Shown here: positions 36,012 to 44,386 of the stretch, one piece after another
How the letters are laid out: each line of letters begins with the position of its first letter
Numbering within the stretch: position 1 is the stretch's first letter
From: a virus
Direction: 5' to 3' (one strand)
Virus record (IMG/VR): IMGVR_UViG_3300018080_008436
Span: 370,998-434,997 of that record
DNA length: 64,000 bases
Position numbers and translations under genes: made by a program
The notes under the pieces: model-generated
Databases searched by the model: none
Seen by the model: the letters and a program-made list of their open reading frames with translations, nothing else
Told to the model about the DNA's origin: nothing

Positions 36012-37022
36012 TTAGTCTTCCTTATCGTTTAACTTTTTTCTTTCTTGGTTTTTGACTTTTTTGACACAACGCTCATATTTTTCAGGATCTTTGTCCTTAT
36101 CGACTGTAGTGTGGCAAACTGCCCAAGGATTGTACTCAAAACTTTCAGCTTCTTCAGTTGACTTTTTCTTGGCGGTACAAACACTACATTGTCCAGCATC
36201 GCTCTCTTTCTTCTTTTTGCCTTTTCTTTTTCTTTTGGCGACATGTTGTGGGTCTTCTTTCTCAAGAAAAATTTGAGAATCGAGCTTACCTGATGGATTC
36301 TTGCCATGAGGTTGGTTCATGATCTTCCCAGGTTTACAAATTTTGATAATCCTGCCCTTACCACTCGCCAATGGGTAGTCTTCTACTCTTGGTGGAACAT
36401 AAGATGCAAACTTATCTCTTATTGTTTTGAGTTTTTCAAGTAGGTTGGTGTATTTTTTGTCATACTCTTCCCAATGTTGGACGAACTTATCATCAACACC
36501 TCTCATCTCTTCCATTTCCTCATCAAGTCCTTCAGTCTCCTCACCAATACTTCTTTCAAGAAGTTTAATGAATTGATTCATGTCAACAAGTTTACTTGAG
36601 AAAAGGTCATAAAGATCTTTGTCGAATTTGTCCCCCATACTACTTTGAGAATGCCAAAGTCGATGATTATCTAGGAACAGAGCTTCTTCAAGAGGCTTCC
36701 CACTCAAAAGCTTGTAATAAATTCTTCTTGCAAGATAATCAGAACTTTCTGGTGCTTCATGAGAGAAGCCATTGAAGTATTCAGATTCTTGGGCTGTTTC
36801 AACAAATAACTTAATCAATTTGGTCATTTCTTCGTAAGACACAAACCTTTCCTGACTATTAACCCAATTCTTGATAGTTCCTTCATCTACATACAAGTCA
36901 CATTTTGGGCAATATCTCCCCTTCTCGTAACCATCACCCTCAGGGGTTTTCTTTTTAACCCAATAGGATTTATGATCAAGTATATTGCATCCAGAATCTT
37001 GTGCAGTTCTAATTAGCCTCAT
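36012..37022 (-). CDS. Unknown protein with MRLIRTAQ tag and zinc-binding motifs
   Basis: 336 aa. The N-terminus MRLIRTAQDS matches the tag of the cargo-region proteins 8-18 kb away, the only tagged start left of the plus-strand island. CPKC at ~39 with an upstream Cys and CSVC at ~285 suggest metal sites. The middle is helical. The C-terminus is strongly basic (KRKRKGKKKK) and ends NQERKKLNDKED. Possibly a head-packaged nucleic-acid-binding protein. Confidence 0.6.
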   Translation of the reverse strand: MRLIRTAQDSGCNILDHKSYWVKKKTPEGDGYEKGRYCPKCDLYVDEGTIKNWVNSQERFVSYEEMTKLIKLFVETAQESEYFNGFSHEAPESSDYLARRIYYKLLSGKPLEEALFLDNHRLWHSQSSMGDKFDKDLYDLFSSKLVDMNQFIKLLERSIGEETEGLDEEMEEMRGVDDKFVQHWEEYDKKYTNLLEKLKTIRDKFASYVPPRVEDYPLASGKGRIIKICKPGKIMNQPHGKNPSGKLDSQIFLEKEDPQHVAKRKRKGKKKKESDAGQCSVCTAKKKSTEEAESFEYNPWAVCHTTVDKDKDPEKYERCVKKVKNQERKKLNDKED

Positions 37023-37033
37023 TCCTGCACCTC

Positions 37034-37777
37034 TTAAGATAGAATTTCTTGATAATCAACTGAGTAGTTGACAGTTAGCCCAGCCGTGTTGGTTTCAATC
37101 TTTATCGCTTCGTCCAAAGAAAGAAGGTGAGGGTCACTATTGTAATGAGACAAATCAGTATTGGCAGTTTCATCAATTATTGCCGTTTCTGCATCCAAGC
37201 CAGGAACCGCAGTATCACTTGTGATTGATGCGGCGAAGCTTGTGTTCTCATTAAGTCCGAAAAGATGTCCAGCTATACTATACTGATCTGGCAAAGTTCC
37301 GTGCTCGTTAAACTCCAAATATTTAATTGTTCCTGAGCTAGGGGTAACTGTATATTCCCCAGTTGCGGCATCATATGCTACTGTAAAAGTCAAGCCCAAT
37401 GCACTAAATGCTGAATTAGCATCCATTTGAGTTTCGAGTTCAGTTGCAAGTTCAGTACCTGTGTAGAATCCAGTGTCTAATGTGATCTTCTGAGGTAACG
37501 TTTGAGGTGTCTGGAACCAAAGAAAATCATTTAAGTTTTCAAGAACGCTCCTGCCACCAATAATACTTGCAGAATAATCTTTTGCGTTAGCATTGCTGAA
37601 GGCAAACTTAATGCCAACCACTTTCCAGTCGAGATTAGGAGAAAGTACTGTATCAATAGCTGAAGCAGTAATATCAGCAACACCTTTGAGACTTTTTACG
37701 GTATCTTTCTTAGTTATCGCATCGACAGGAGTTGGCAAAGCTCTGAACACTCTATTAGGATAATATTTTATGGCCAT
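37034..37777 (-). CDS. Putative capsid/virion decoration protein
   Basis: 247 aa, ATG preceded by AAGGAG. Beta-rich with a segment GFYTGTELATELETQMDA followed by FTVAYDAATGEYTV, a pattern seen in surface or vertex proteins of several viruses. No signal peptide or enzyme motif. Sits after a strong terminator. Structural role inferred; exact role unknown. Confidence 0.5.
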   Translation of the reverse strand: MAIKYYPNRVFRALPTPVDAITKKDTVKSLKGVADITASAIDTVLSPNLDWKVVGIKFAFSNANAKDYSASIIGGRSVLENLNDFLWFQTPQTLPQKITLDTGFYTGTELATELETQMDANSAFSALGLTFTVAYDAATGEYTVTPSSGTIKYLEFNEHGTLPDQYSIAGHLFGLNENTSFAASITSDTAVPGLDAETAIIDETANTDLSHYNSDPHLLSLDEAIKIETNTAGLTVNYSVDYQEILS

Positions 37778-37852
37778 TATATACTCCTTAGGTTAAATGA
37801 AAATAATGTTCGGTATATATTTCAAGAGATCACCCCCTTTACCCTTCTAGAT

Positions 37853-37862
37853 ATTATAAAAG
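37853..37862 (-). promoter_or_regulatory. Weak candidate promoter box (TTTTATAATA)
   Basis: Just downstream of the terminator of the Pth2-like gene and ~75 bases upstream of the 247-aa gene start. Matches the core TATAATA but not the TG. Confidence 0.3.
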
Positions 37863-37892
37863 AAAACCCCTCCTACGAATGCAGGAGGGGTT
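37863..37892 (-). terminator. Terminator after the amber-containing gene
   Basis: AACCCCTCCT/AGGAGGGGTT stem with an 8-base loop, followed on the minus strand by TTTTCTTTT. Ends the tRNA/125-aa/Pth2-like transcription unit. Confidence 0.85.
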
Positions 37893-37898
37893 CCTATC

Positions 37899-38231
37899 TT
37901 ACGCCAGTGGAAATCCTTTAAAGTATTGCTCACCTTGTTCTTTGGTCATCGGATAGAAGGCTACAGCAGTCCAGCCGAATTCTTCGGGATAGTAAGTGTC
38001 ATAGAAGAAGCGCATTTTTACGCCATCTTCTTTGGCTTTCTCAACAATGAATTCGGCTCTTCTTTTCTTAGCCTGAACCATGACCAAAGTCTGATCATAA
38101 TTCACCCATTGTCCCATCCCTTCGTCCTATCCGTAGTCAAAGGTCAGCTTAGCCAAAGCATGAGCACCTTGGACTTTTCGCTGATCTCGACTAAGTTCAG
38201 ATTTCGTCAATACAAAAACACACGTATCCAT
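37899..38231 (-). CDS. Peptidyl-tRNA hydrolase 2-like protein interrupted by an in-frame amber codon
   Basis: The frame from ATG 38231 (GGAGG upstream) runs MDTCVFVLTKSELS... AHALAKL to residue 34, meets TAG (38129-38127), and continues in the same frame to TAA at 37899, 110 residues in all. Both halves match one small domain of Pth2 type: the N-terminal strand and GAHA helix before the TAG, and W-x(5)-TLVMV, an ELV-type helix, FFYD and AVAFYP after it. Neither half alone would contain the whole fold. A CUA-anticodon tRNA is encoded in the same transcription unit, so readthrough is likely. A recent nonsense mutation is the alternative. Downstream ATG 38117 could give only the second half. Confidence 0.7.
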
Positions 38232-38232
38232 C

Positions 38233-38610
38233 TTAGTCCTCCAATCCAGGAATGGTTAAATTGTAGTCAGACAGGATCTTCTTAAGCTCTCGAACGGCGA
38301 AAGAGTTTTCCCATCGTTCTCCACTAAAATCCGTAAGGAATTCCTGGTCAGACTCATAAGAGCCAGTATGGGGGCGATTATGGCGAAGACGATTGTGGAT
38401 GATATGACAAACAGTGATCCATCCACTACCAGCATAACGATGCTTTTCAAAACCTTTTTTGAAATCTTCGCGTTGTTCTTTGGAGGATTCGTACTTACCA
38501 TCGTTCTCAGTAATGTATCCAACGATACAACCTTTGAGATAATCGATAGCTTTTCTTTGGGCGAGTTCTTCTTCGGACAGGATTGGTTGTTCTTTAACTT
38601 CAGTAGTCAT
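38233..38610 (-). CDS. Unknown 125-aa protein between suppressor tRNA and amber gene
   Basis: ATG preceded by AAGGAG; ends 1 base before the next start. Helical and charged, with His-rich segment VCHIIHNRLRHNRPH near the middle. No family recognised. Shares the operon with the suppressor tRNA and the Pth2-like gene, so a translation-related role is possible but only by association. Confidence 0.6.
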   Translation of the reverse strand: MTTEVKEQPILSEEELAQRKAIDYLKGCIVGYITENDGKYESSKEQREDFKKGFEKHRYAGSGWITVCHIIHNRLRHNRPHTGSYESDQEFLTDFSGERWENSFAVRELKKILSDYNLTIPGLED

Positions 38611-38750
38611 TTTTAGTTCTCCTTAATTTGATTTGACTATCTTTCATTACTTCTTTTGAACGAAAACGATAACCAACTCAAGGAGGACCTCGAATTACCT
38701 ACGTGAAACCTTTAATTGTAAGAACCTATGTCATACCTTATCCTTTTTTT

Positions 38751-38825
38751 TGGTGCCCCTGCTGGGACTCGAACCCAGATTAGCAAGGTTAGAGCTTGCC
38801 GCTTTTGCCTTTAAGCTACAGAAGC
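38751..38825 (-). tRNA. Amber suppressor tRNA (anticodon CUA)
   Basis: Complete cloverleaf on the minus strand. The acceptor GCTTCTG/CAGGGGC has 7 bp with two G-U pairs. D-stem GCTT/AAGC, anticodon stem GCAAG/CTTGC with loop CTCTAAC, variable TAAT, T-arm CTGGG-TTCGAGT-CCCAG, discriminator A and encoded CCA. Loop positions 34-36 are C-T-A, which reads UAG. The amino acid cannot be told from the sequence. A consensus sigma70 promoter lies directly upstream, and a UAG-interrupted gene follows ~500 bases downstream. Confidence 0.9.
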
Positions 38826-38839
38826 ATCTTCTACAGCCT

Positions 38840-38867
38840 ATTATAACTCATGATTACTTGTTGTCAA
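38840..38867 (-). promoter_or_regulatory. Consensus sigma70-type promoter of the suppressor tRNA
   Basis: Minus strand TTGACA (38867-38862), 16-base spacer, TATAAT (38845-38840), both hexamers perfect. Expected start ~7 bases downstream, just before the mature tRNA 5' end at 38825. The other candidate promoters in the window lack a -35. Confidence 0.8.
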
Positions 38868-38885
38868 ACTACTTTAAGAGATTTT

Positions 38886-40094
38886 TTAGAATCTTCTCCT
38901 AGAGTGTCTGGAAGCAACTGTTTTGGCTCCTTTAGAGTTCCTTCTGGATTGAGTTGGAACCTGCCTGTCGCCTTCTCTAATCGCAAATTCTTCACTGGCA
39001 TGAATGTCAGATGCATACTGAGTTTCCCCCGATCCATGAAAAGATCTTCTAGTGTTGCCAGACAAAGTATTAATACTTCCTCCACTGGCAGTTGCTGGTC
39101 TGGAATTTCCTCCAGCCATCCTTAACATACGCATCTCTTCAGAATCTCCAGCCAAGTCAGTCGCTTCAAGATCAAGCATGGTTGCATTTGTAACGCCTCT
39201 TTCCCCACTTACTGTCGTCCCGTGAGTATAAATGTCATCTTCAGCTTCATATCTTGAATCATAAATCTCTAAACCAGGAACATACACTTCGTTCATATCT
39301 CCCGCGTTCTTAAGTAAATGATTCGCTTCATTTGGAGAAATGATACGGATTAATTTTTGCTTGAACAAATGCCAAAGATCTCGACTACTGGCAAGCTTTC
39401 TAGCTGAAACTGTTCCAAGATTCTTAGGCATATTTAATGGAAGATCTAACCCAATATCGTTAATGGTTAAAGAAGCACAGTTCTCATTAACAACATAAGC
39501 ATCCATTCCAATGGATTCCTCCATTGCCTTTCTCTCCATTAGCATTGCCTTCTCTTTCTTTACATTAATAGGGTCATCAGCGAAGATTTCAACTTGAATG
39601 TCTGATCTTTTATCCTTTGAATCTTTCACTGCTGATATCAACTCTTGATACGTCTTGATATAAGATAAGAAACTTGGATCTTGTGTTTGTTCAAACTGTC
39701 TGGGAACTTCCAACTCATCAGGAGTATAATAAGACCTATTGTTTTGACCTGGCTCTGGGGGCTGAGTCGCCGCTAATCTGTCAACAGGAGTCCTCTGTTG
39801 GTTCGAAATAGCTCCAACACCTGCCGTTTGCTGTTGATTATTGGAAAATATGTGAGAAACCGATGCATTCATCCCACCCTGGTCAATTGATGTCGGGGTG
39901 ATCATAATACTAGTTTCCTTACTCATTAAATCATCAGCATTAATCTGATTATTACTATGGTCTGAGAGGATTAATGTCCCTTCTCCCTTACCAGAATTAA
40001 TTGAGTCAGCAGTTAAGACAATACTTCCGCCGTTTTGTAAGATGTTTCTCATCTTTTTACTCAAACTTATTTTACACTTTAAAGCAATTTGCAT
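38886..40094 (-). CDS. Unknown 402-aa protein
   Basis: ATG preceded by AAGGAG. Starts MQIALKCKIS, similar to MQIACRC of the gene at 30718. A folded-looking N-terminal ~50 residues (IVLTADSIN, GTLILSD), Gln/Asn-rich linker, central helical region (SYIKTYQELISAVKDSKDK, VKKEKAMLMERKAMEE) and a basic, Ser-rich C-terminus. No family recognised. Likely a virion or head-associated protein from its neighbours. Confidence 0.6.
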   Translation of the reverse strand: MQIALKCKISLSKKMRNILQNGGSIVLTADSINSGKGEGTLILSDHSNNQINADDLMSKETSIMITPTSIDQGGMNASVSHIFSNNQQQTAGVGAISNQQRTPVDRLAATQPPEPGQNNRSYYTPDELEVPRQFEQTQDPSFLSYIKTYQELISAVKDSKDKRSDIQVEIFADDPINVKKEKAMLMERKAMEESIGMDAYVVNENCASLTINDIGLDLPLNMPKNLGTVSARKLASSRDLWHLFKQKLIRIISPNEANHLLKNAGDMNEVYVPGLEIYDSRYEAEDDIYTHGTTVSGERGVTNATMLDLEATDLAGDSEEMRMLRMAGGNSRPATASGGSINTLSGNTRRSFHGSGETQYASDIHASEEFAIREGDRQVPTQSRRNSKGAKTVASRHSRRRF

Positions 40095-40105
40095 AATTTT
40101 TCTCC

Positions 40106-41596
40106 TTAAGCTCCATTTAACTCCATGATTCTTTTATAGACATTATCTATGGCCTGATCCCAGGTGTAGAACTCTTCTAAATCTGACCTTAAATTATCAG
40201 CTTTGTCCAAAGAATCCTCGTAGTTTTCAAACACATATCTCATATGTGCTTTAGTTTCTTCAATCGCATTCCTTCCAAAATTTGGGAAGGTTTGGTCTTC
40301 ATAAAAACGGCAGTGTTTTGCTAGTTTTCTCAGATGACCATTTGTTTCTGCTGTTACAAGACCGTCTGGTGCAACCATATATGCATTGCTGTCGTTTAAG
40401 AAATCTGAATGACCAGAACAATCGCTTGCAATTACGGGCATTCCACTTGCTCCAGCTTCTGCATATGGAAGTCCAAATCCCTCACCGCGAGAGATTAAAA
40501 CAAAGGCATCAGCAGAACCATAGATATTGGGCATATACCTTTCTGGAATCTCGTTATCATACAAAGCGATATGAGGCAACTCATCATCACTTTTATTTAT
40601 AGATTCTCTAATTCCTGCGAAATCTTTCTGGATCTGGTTTTGATCATTAAAAGCTTCTGCTCTGGATACAAGAAGTAATGTGACATTGTCATCTGCCGAA
40701 AATTCTTCCATAAATGCTTTTAGAAGTATGTCGTAACCTTTTCTATATCCCCATTTGAATACACTTAGAAAGACAAAATCATTTAACTCCTGATTGAAAT
40801 CGAAATCTTTTCTGTCAGGAGTGTATCTATCCACATCAACTCCTAAAGGCATAACCAAAACTGGGGGATGAACCCCATTTTGCTTAAACATTTCTTGAGC
40901 GAATCTAGTTGGAACCCATATCTCATCAAAGAGATTAAGCTTCCCAACATAATCTGGATGCAGAGAACCAGAAGTTTCCATCATTGTGTAAAGAATTCTC
41001 CTTCCACCATGGAACATATTCAAAGGTATCGTAGCTCCAAATATTTTTGGGGCATTGTCAGCAATGGCTGTTCTACTCATTCTTCGAATTTGCTTCTCAG
41101 TTTCTTCATTCACATGAACATCTGACTCCTGAATATCAAGCTTAACTCTTAATCCTCTATTAGCAAGTCCAAATGCAAAGGCTCTATTCATTCGACTAAA
41201 CCCTGCATAACTGGTGAAATGCCCGTACCAATGAACACTTGGGTTATTACTCAGGTCATAATTTATGTTGTAGGACTCTTGCACTTTTACCTCCCGTATA
41301 GGAATTTTTTTGGGCTTTATCTCTCTACTCTCTTTAACTGTGGGTTTATGACCTTTTAAAGCATCATATTCTTCAATTAAAGACACTGTTCCATTTGACC
41401 CATCCGATTCAATAACTACTGTTTGAAATTCTTGAGGGCCATCTGGATGCTTCCAACACTCAACAAAATCTGGCAGTTCAATATCTGGATCGTCATTTTC
41501 AGTATTTAGAATCTTCATCTCTGGCTTTGGCACTATGACTCTTTCACATGCCAATTCATATGCCGACTTAATTTTTGACATAAGTAGAATTTGCAT
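40106..41596 (-). CDS. Glycosyltransferase, GT4 family (group 1)
   Basis: 496 aa from ATG 41596 (MQILLMSK). Starts at 41617 and 41581 are also possible, and the candidate TATAAT covers codons 2-3 of the 41617 start. GT-B fold signs: HWYGHFTSYAGFSRMNRAFA near the N-terminus, FDEIWVPTRFAQE linking to MPLGVDVDRYTP, FLSVFKWGYRKGYDILLKAF and the donor-site motif SRGEGFGLPYAEAGASGMPV with its E-x7-E glutamates. Uses a nucleotide sugar; the acceptor is unknown. In a virion operon it may glycosylate virion proteins, and the serine-rich tail proteins are candidates, or modify host surface glycans. Confidence 0.85.
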   Translation of the reverse strand: MQILLMSKIKSAYELACERVIVPKPEMKILNTENDDPDIELPDFVECWKHPDGPQEFQTVVIESDGSNGTVSLIEEYDALKGHKPTVKESREIKPKKIPIREVKVQESYNINYDLSNNPSVHWYGHFTSYAGFSRMNRAFAFGLANRGLRVKLDIQESDVHVNEETEKQIRRMSRTAIADNAPKIFGATIPLNMFHGGRRILYTMMETSGSLHPDYVGKLNLFDEIWVPTRFAQEMFKQNGVHPPVLVMPLGVDVDRYTPDRKDFDFNQELNDFVFLSVFKWGYRKGYDILLKAFMEEFSADDNVTLLLVSRAEAFNDQNQIQKDFAGIRESINKSDDELPHIALYDNEIPERYMPNIYGSADAFVLISRGEGFGLPYAEAGASGMPVIASDCSGHSDFLNDSNAYMVAPDGLVTAETNGHLRKLAKHCRFYEDQTFPNFGRNAIEETKAHMRYVFENYEDSLDKADNLRSDLEEFYTWDQAIDNVYKRIMELNGA

Positions 41597-41605
41597 ACCC
41601 TTTTG

Positions 41606-41640
41606 TGCATTATACATATTTTCAGGGTATAATTTAGTAA
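41606..41640. promoter_or_regulatory. Divergent promoter region (two TATAAT boxes)
   Basis: Between the diverging 40106 and 41661 genes there is a TATAAT on each strand: minus at 41614-41609, and plus in GGGTATAATTTAG near 41632. Neither has a good TTGACA. Only candidate control region for the plus-strand island. Confidence 0.4.
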
Positions 41641-41660
41641 ACCGCATAGGAGAACAGACA

Positions 41661-41984
41661 ATGAAAAGATGGGAAGCTGTAGGTAAAAATGATAGTGAGA
41701 TCAATGAAGATGACATCAATTGGGAGTTGGTAAAAAACAGAGTCAAGTCTCTCCAATTAAACAACAATGGTCAAATCATCCGTTTGCCTGACAATATGGA
41801 ATATATACAAGGGAAGACTGCCAGTGCCAATCTTATGGGTGGAAAAGTTCAGATTGAATCTAGGTATGTTGGCATAAAAGTTGGAAATAATATAGTTAAG
41901 ATACGAGTGGATGAAAAAACCAACGATATTTCCATAGAGGTAGAAGATGACCCCAATTACATACCTAATCCAAAACAGGACTAG
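41661..41984 (+). CDS. Unknown 107-aa protein, first gene of plus-strand island
   Basis: ATG at 41661 preceded by AGGAG. N-terminal helical part (MKRWEAVGKNDSE... DDINWELVKNRV), then beta-rich (GGKVQIESRYVGIKVGNNIVKIRVD) ending in an acidic tail. Stops at UAG (41982-41984), overlapping the next gene by 38 bases. No family recognised. Confidence 0.65.
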   Translation: MKRWEAVGKNDSEINEDDINWELVKNRVKSLQLNNNGQIIRLPDNMEYIQGKTASANLMGGKVQIESRYVGIKVGNNIVKIRVDEKTNDISIEVEDDPNYIPNPKQD

Positions 41985-42372
41985 AATTCCCATCAATACT
42001 TTGGATGCAAAGTCCTTAACATTTGGTATGGTGGCTCCAAACGAAACGGCCCAAACCAATATCGTACAGCTTTATGTACCAGATGCCGCCGCAATTACCA
42101 ATATTCGACTTGCATTAATCGATACTGGAGGTATAATGTTTGGATCTACTACTTTTGGAGTAGATAACAGATCGTTTATCGACAATAATGTAGTACCCGA
42201 ATCATTTTTTCAAGGTGTTAGCGACAAAAGCGTAAATTCGCCTTACAATATATCAGTAGCAAACCTAAATAGATTAGCCAGTGAGTACATATATCTGAAT
42301 GTGGATATCCCAATTGGTCAAACTTTTATCGCTGGAACAATAAGATATCAATGGCTTTTTGACTATGCATAG
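41947..42372 (+). CDS. Unknown 141-aa protein of plus-strand island
   Basis: ATG preceded by GAGGTAGAAG. Beta-rich with many aliphatic residues (NIRLALIDTGGIMFGSTTFG, YIYLNVDIPIGQTFIAGTIRYQWLF), no charged repeats; looks like a small virion beta protein. Ends UAG GGG UAA, so amber readthrough would add one residue only. Confidence 0.6.
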   Translation: MTPITYLIQNRTRIPINTLDAKSLTFGMVAPNETAQTNIVQLYVPDAAAITNIRLALIDTGGIMFGSTTFGVDNRSFIDNNVVPESFFQGVSDKSVNSPYNISVANLNRLASEYIYLNVDIPIGQTFIAGTIRYQWLFDYA

Positions 42373-42379
42373 GGGTAAT

Positions 42380-44386
42380 ATGAGAGTACAAATACAACCA
42401 ACAAAAGACGAACAAGAGCTTTTTGAACTATTAAGGAATACAGTTAAGAAAGTGGCCCCTGGAACTTCATTAAGAGTTGCAGGCGGGTGGGTTCGTGACA
42501 ATCTTCTAGGGAAGAAGTCAAATGACATTGATTTCATGGTTGACAACATGTCTGGAGAGCAAATTGCTCGATTAATCACAAATGAGCTTGGTCTAAGTGG
42601 ACCCCATGTTGTTCAAGCAAACCCAGATGCCTCCAAACATTTGGAAACCGCTGGAGCAGAAATCCCCATATCAAATGGCAAGGTGTTTGATCTTGATTTT
42701 GCCATCGCAAGACAAGAAATTTACCATGATGACTCAAGAATTCCTGAGATCAAACCAGCGACTCCAGAAGAAGACGCTTTCAGAAGGGATTTGACCATTA
42801 ATTCTATGTTCTACAATATTATGACTGGAGAACTGGAAGATTTCACTGGAAGAGGAATGGAAGATCTTAAGAGTAGAACAATTAAAACTCCTGAAGACCC
42901 ACTGAAAACATTCAAAGATGACCCTTTAAGAATTTTCAGAACTATTCGTTTCGCTTCAAGGTACAATGGTAATATTGACCCAGAAACACTTTCTGCTATG
43001 AATAATCCAGAATTACATAGCGAAATTAGAGAAAAAGTGTCAAAAGAGAGGATTCAAGAGGAACTCTTCAAAACAATGAAGGGACCAAATCCTCTGATGG
43101 CCATCAATTTGCTGAAAGAAACTGGCATATTCAGAGACATCATAGAAGATGCTGTCAAAGGTAGTAAATTTGAAGGAAAAATCGCTCCACTTGACATGGA
43201 GCAGAACAATCCTCATCATGAGCTAACGGTTTGGGGTCACACCCTAAAAGTTGTCGAAAATCTGTTGATGTACTATCCAGACACAGATCCTGAGAAACGT
43301 GCTATCATGATCCTAACAGCGGTTATGCATGATTTAGGGAAGCTTTATTACGACATTCATGTCGATAAGGGGGATCAAACTTCTTACTATGGACATGCAG
43401 ACGCTAGTGGTGAAATTGCTGAGATGATTATGCGTTACTTGAAGTTTAATAACAAAATGATTGATCAAGTCTCCAAGATGTCAAAGCATCATATGAGAGT
43501 TCACTTGGTTGAAAATGACAAAAACTTAAGTGGCGAAGGAAAACGTTTGGCATTTTTCAGAAAATTTATTAGAAAGATGCTGGCTGAAGGTATCGATGCG
43601 ATGGACATAATGAATCTTTCTATTGCTGATGCTTATAGCAAAGGTCACAAAATTGTTGATCCTTCAGTAGTTAAAAACTATCAACTTTTAAAAACTCAAC
43701 TTGAGCAGGCTTTGGCTTCAATAAGTGTTGACCAAAATCAAAAGAAAGTTGTCCCAGTGTTGAATGGACGAGAAATTATGACTATTCTAAACATTAATCC
43801 TGGGTGCATGGTTGGTGATGCGACTAGATTTGTTTATGAGTTAATGGATGAGAATCCTAAAATCACCAAAGATGAGGCCGCAGAAAGATTAGTTGAAGAG
43901 TTCGCACACAAAATTGACAACGAAGAAAAAATTAGGCAAGCTTCTGCATGTCCAAAGCATCTTCTGTTTAGCAAGATTGATGAAATAAAAGAAGCGATTA
44001 ATGATGAGAATTGTGACAGAGCAATTACAATTATGACCACTCTCAAGAAAGAGAATGAAGATGACGAAAGTGTATATGCAGAAATTGCGAACCGTATGCT
44101 TGATGTCTTGCTTATAGACCGTTCGAAAAGGAACTTTGAACTTCTAGGTTATGTATTTGACAAAGCAATAGATAACTTCTTTGATGTAGAAGTTTGCATA
44201 CCTGTTCTTGGAATCTTGTTACTCTTAAAGACAGGTACAAAAGAAGAGCATATAGAAACATTATGTGAAAGAATGAAGAACATGGCGAATGATAAATTAC
44301 AAGTCATGTTAAAGAAATTACCTGATGATGCTTATCATAAGAAATTCATAAAAAGGTTAAAGAATGGAAGATGTAACTGCAAATGA
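42380..44386 (+). CDS. CCA-adding enzyme / poly(A) polymerase-like nucleotidyltransferase with HD domain
   Basis: 668 aa from ATG 42380 (AGGGG upstream; TTG 42359 is less likely). Class II tRNA nucleotidyltransferase features: RVAGGWVRD then NDIDFMV (GG...DxD catalytic site), RRDLTINSMFY with the DFTGRGMEDLK neck, and DPLRIFRTIRFASRY. An HD domain follows at ~280-420 (HELTVWGHTLKVVENL, MHDLGKLYY, SKHHMR), then a ~230-aa C-terminal extension I cannot place. It would repair or add CCA on tRNA 3' ends. The phage's own tRNA encodes CCA, so a maintenance role or a role against host tRNA cleavage is conceivable. Confidence 0.85.
   Translation: MRVQIQPTKDEQELFELLRNTVKKVAPGTSLRVAGGWVRDNLLGKKSNDIDFMVDNMSGEQIARLITNELGLSGPHVVQANPDASKHLETAGAEIPISNGKVFDLDFAIARQEIYHDDSRIPEIKPATPEEDAFRRDLTINSMFYNIMTGELEDFTGRGMEDLKSRTIKTPEDPLKTFKDDPLRIFRTIRFASRYNGNIDPETLSAMNNPELHSEIREKVSKERIQEELFKTMKGPNPLMAINLLKETGIFRDIIEDAVKGSKFEGKIAPLDMEQNNPHHELTVWGHTLKVVENLLMYYPDTDPEKRAIMILTAVMHDLGKLYYDIHVDKGDQTSYYGHADASGEIAEMIMRYLKFNNKMIDQVSKMSKHHMRVHLVENDKNLSGEGKRLAFFRKFIRKMLAEGIDAMDIMNLSIADAYSKGHKIVDPSVVKNYQLLKTQLEQALASISVDQNQKKVVPVLNGREIMTILNINPGCMVGDATRFVYELMDENPKITKDEAAERLVEEFAHKIDNEEKIRQASACPKHLLFSKIDEIKEAINDENCDRAITIMTTLKKENEDDESVYAEIANRMLDVLLIDRSKRNFELLGYVFDKAIDNFFDVEVCIPVLGILLLLKTGTKEEHIETLCERMKNMANDKLQVMLKKLPDDAYHKKFIKRLKNGRCNCK

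Noticed and set aside
36029-36307. 92-aa ORF in another frame inside the 336-aa gene
   Set aside because: Basic low-complexity shadow of the KRKRKGKKKK region with no ribosome binding site.
42274-42579. Minus-strand 101-aa ORF across the start of the CCA-enzyme gene
   Set aside because: Antisense to two well-supported coupled genes; no start signals.
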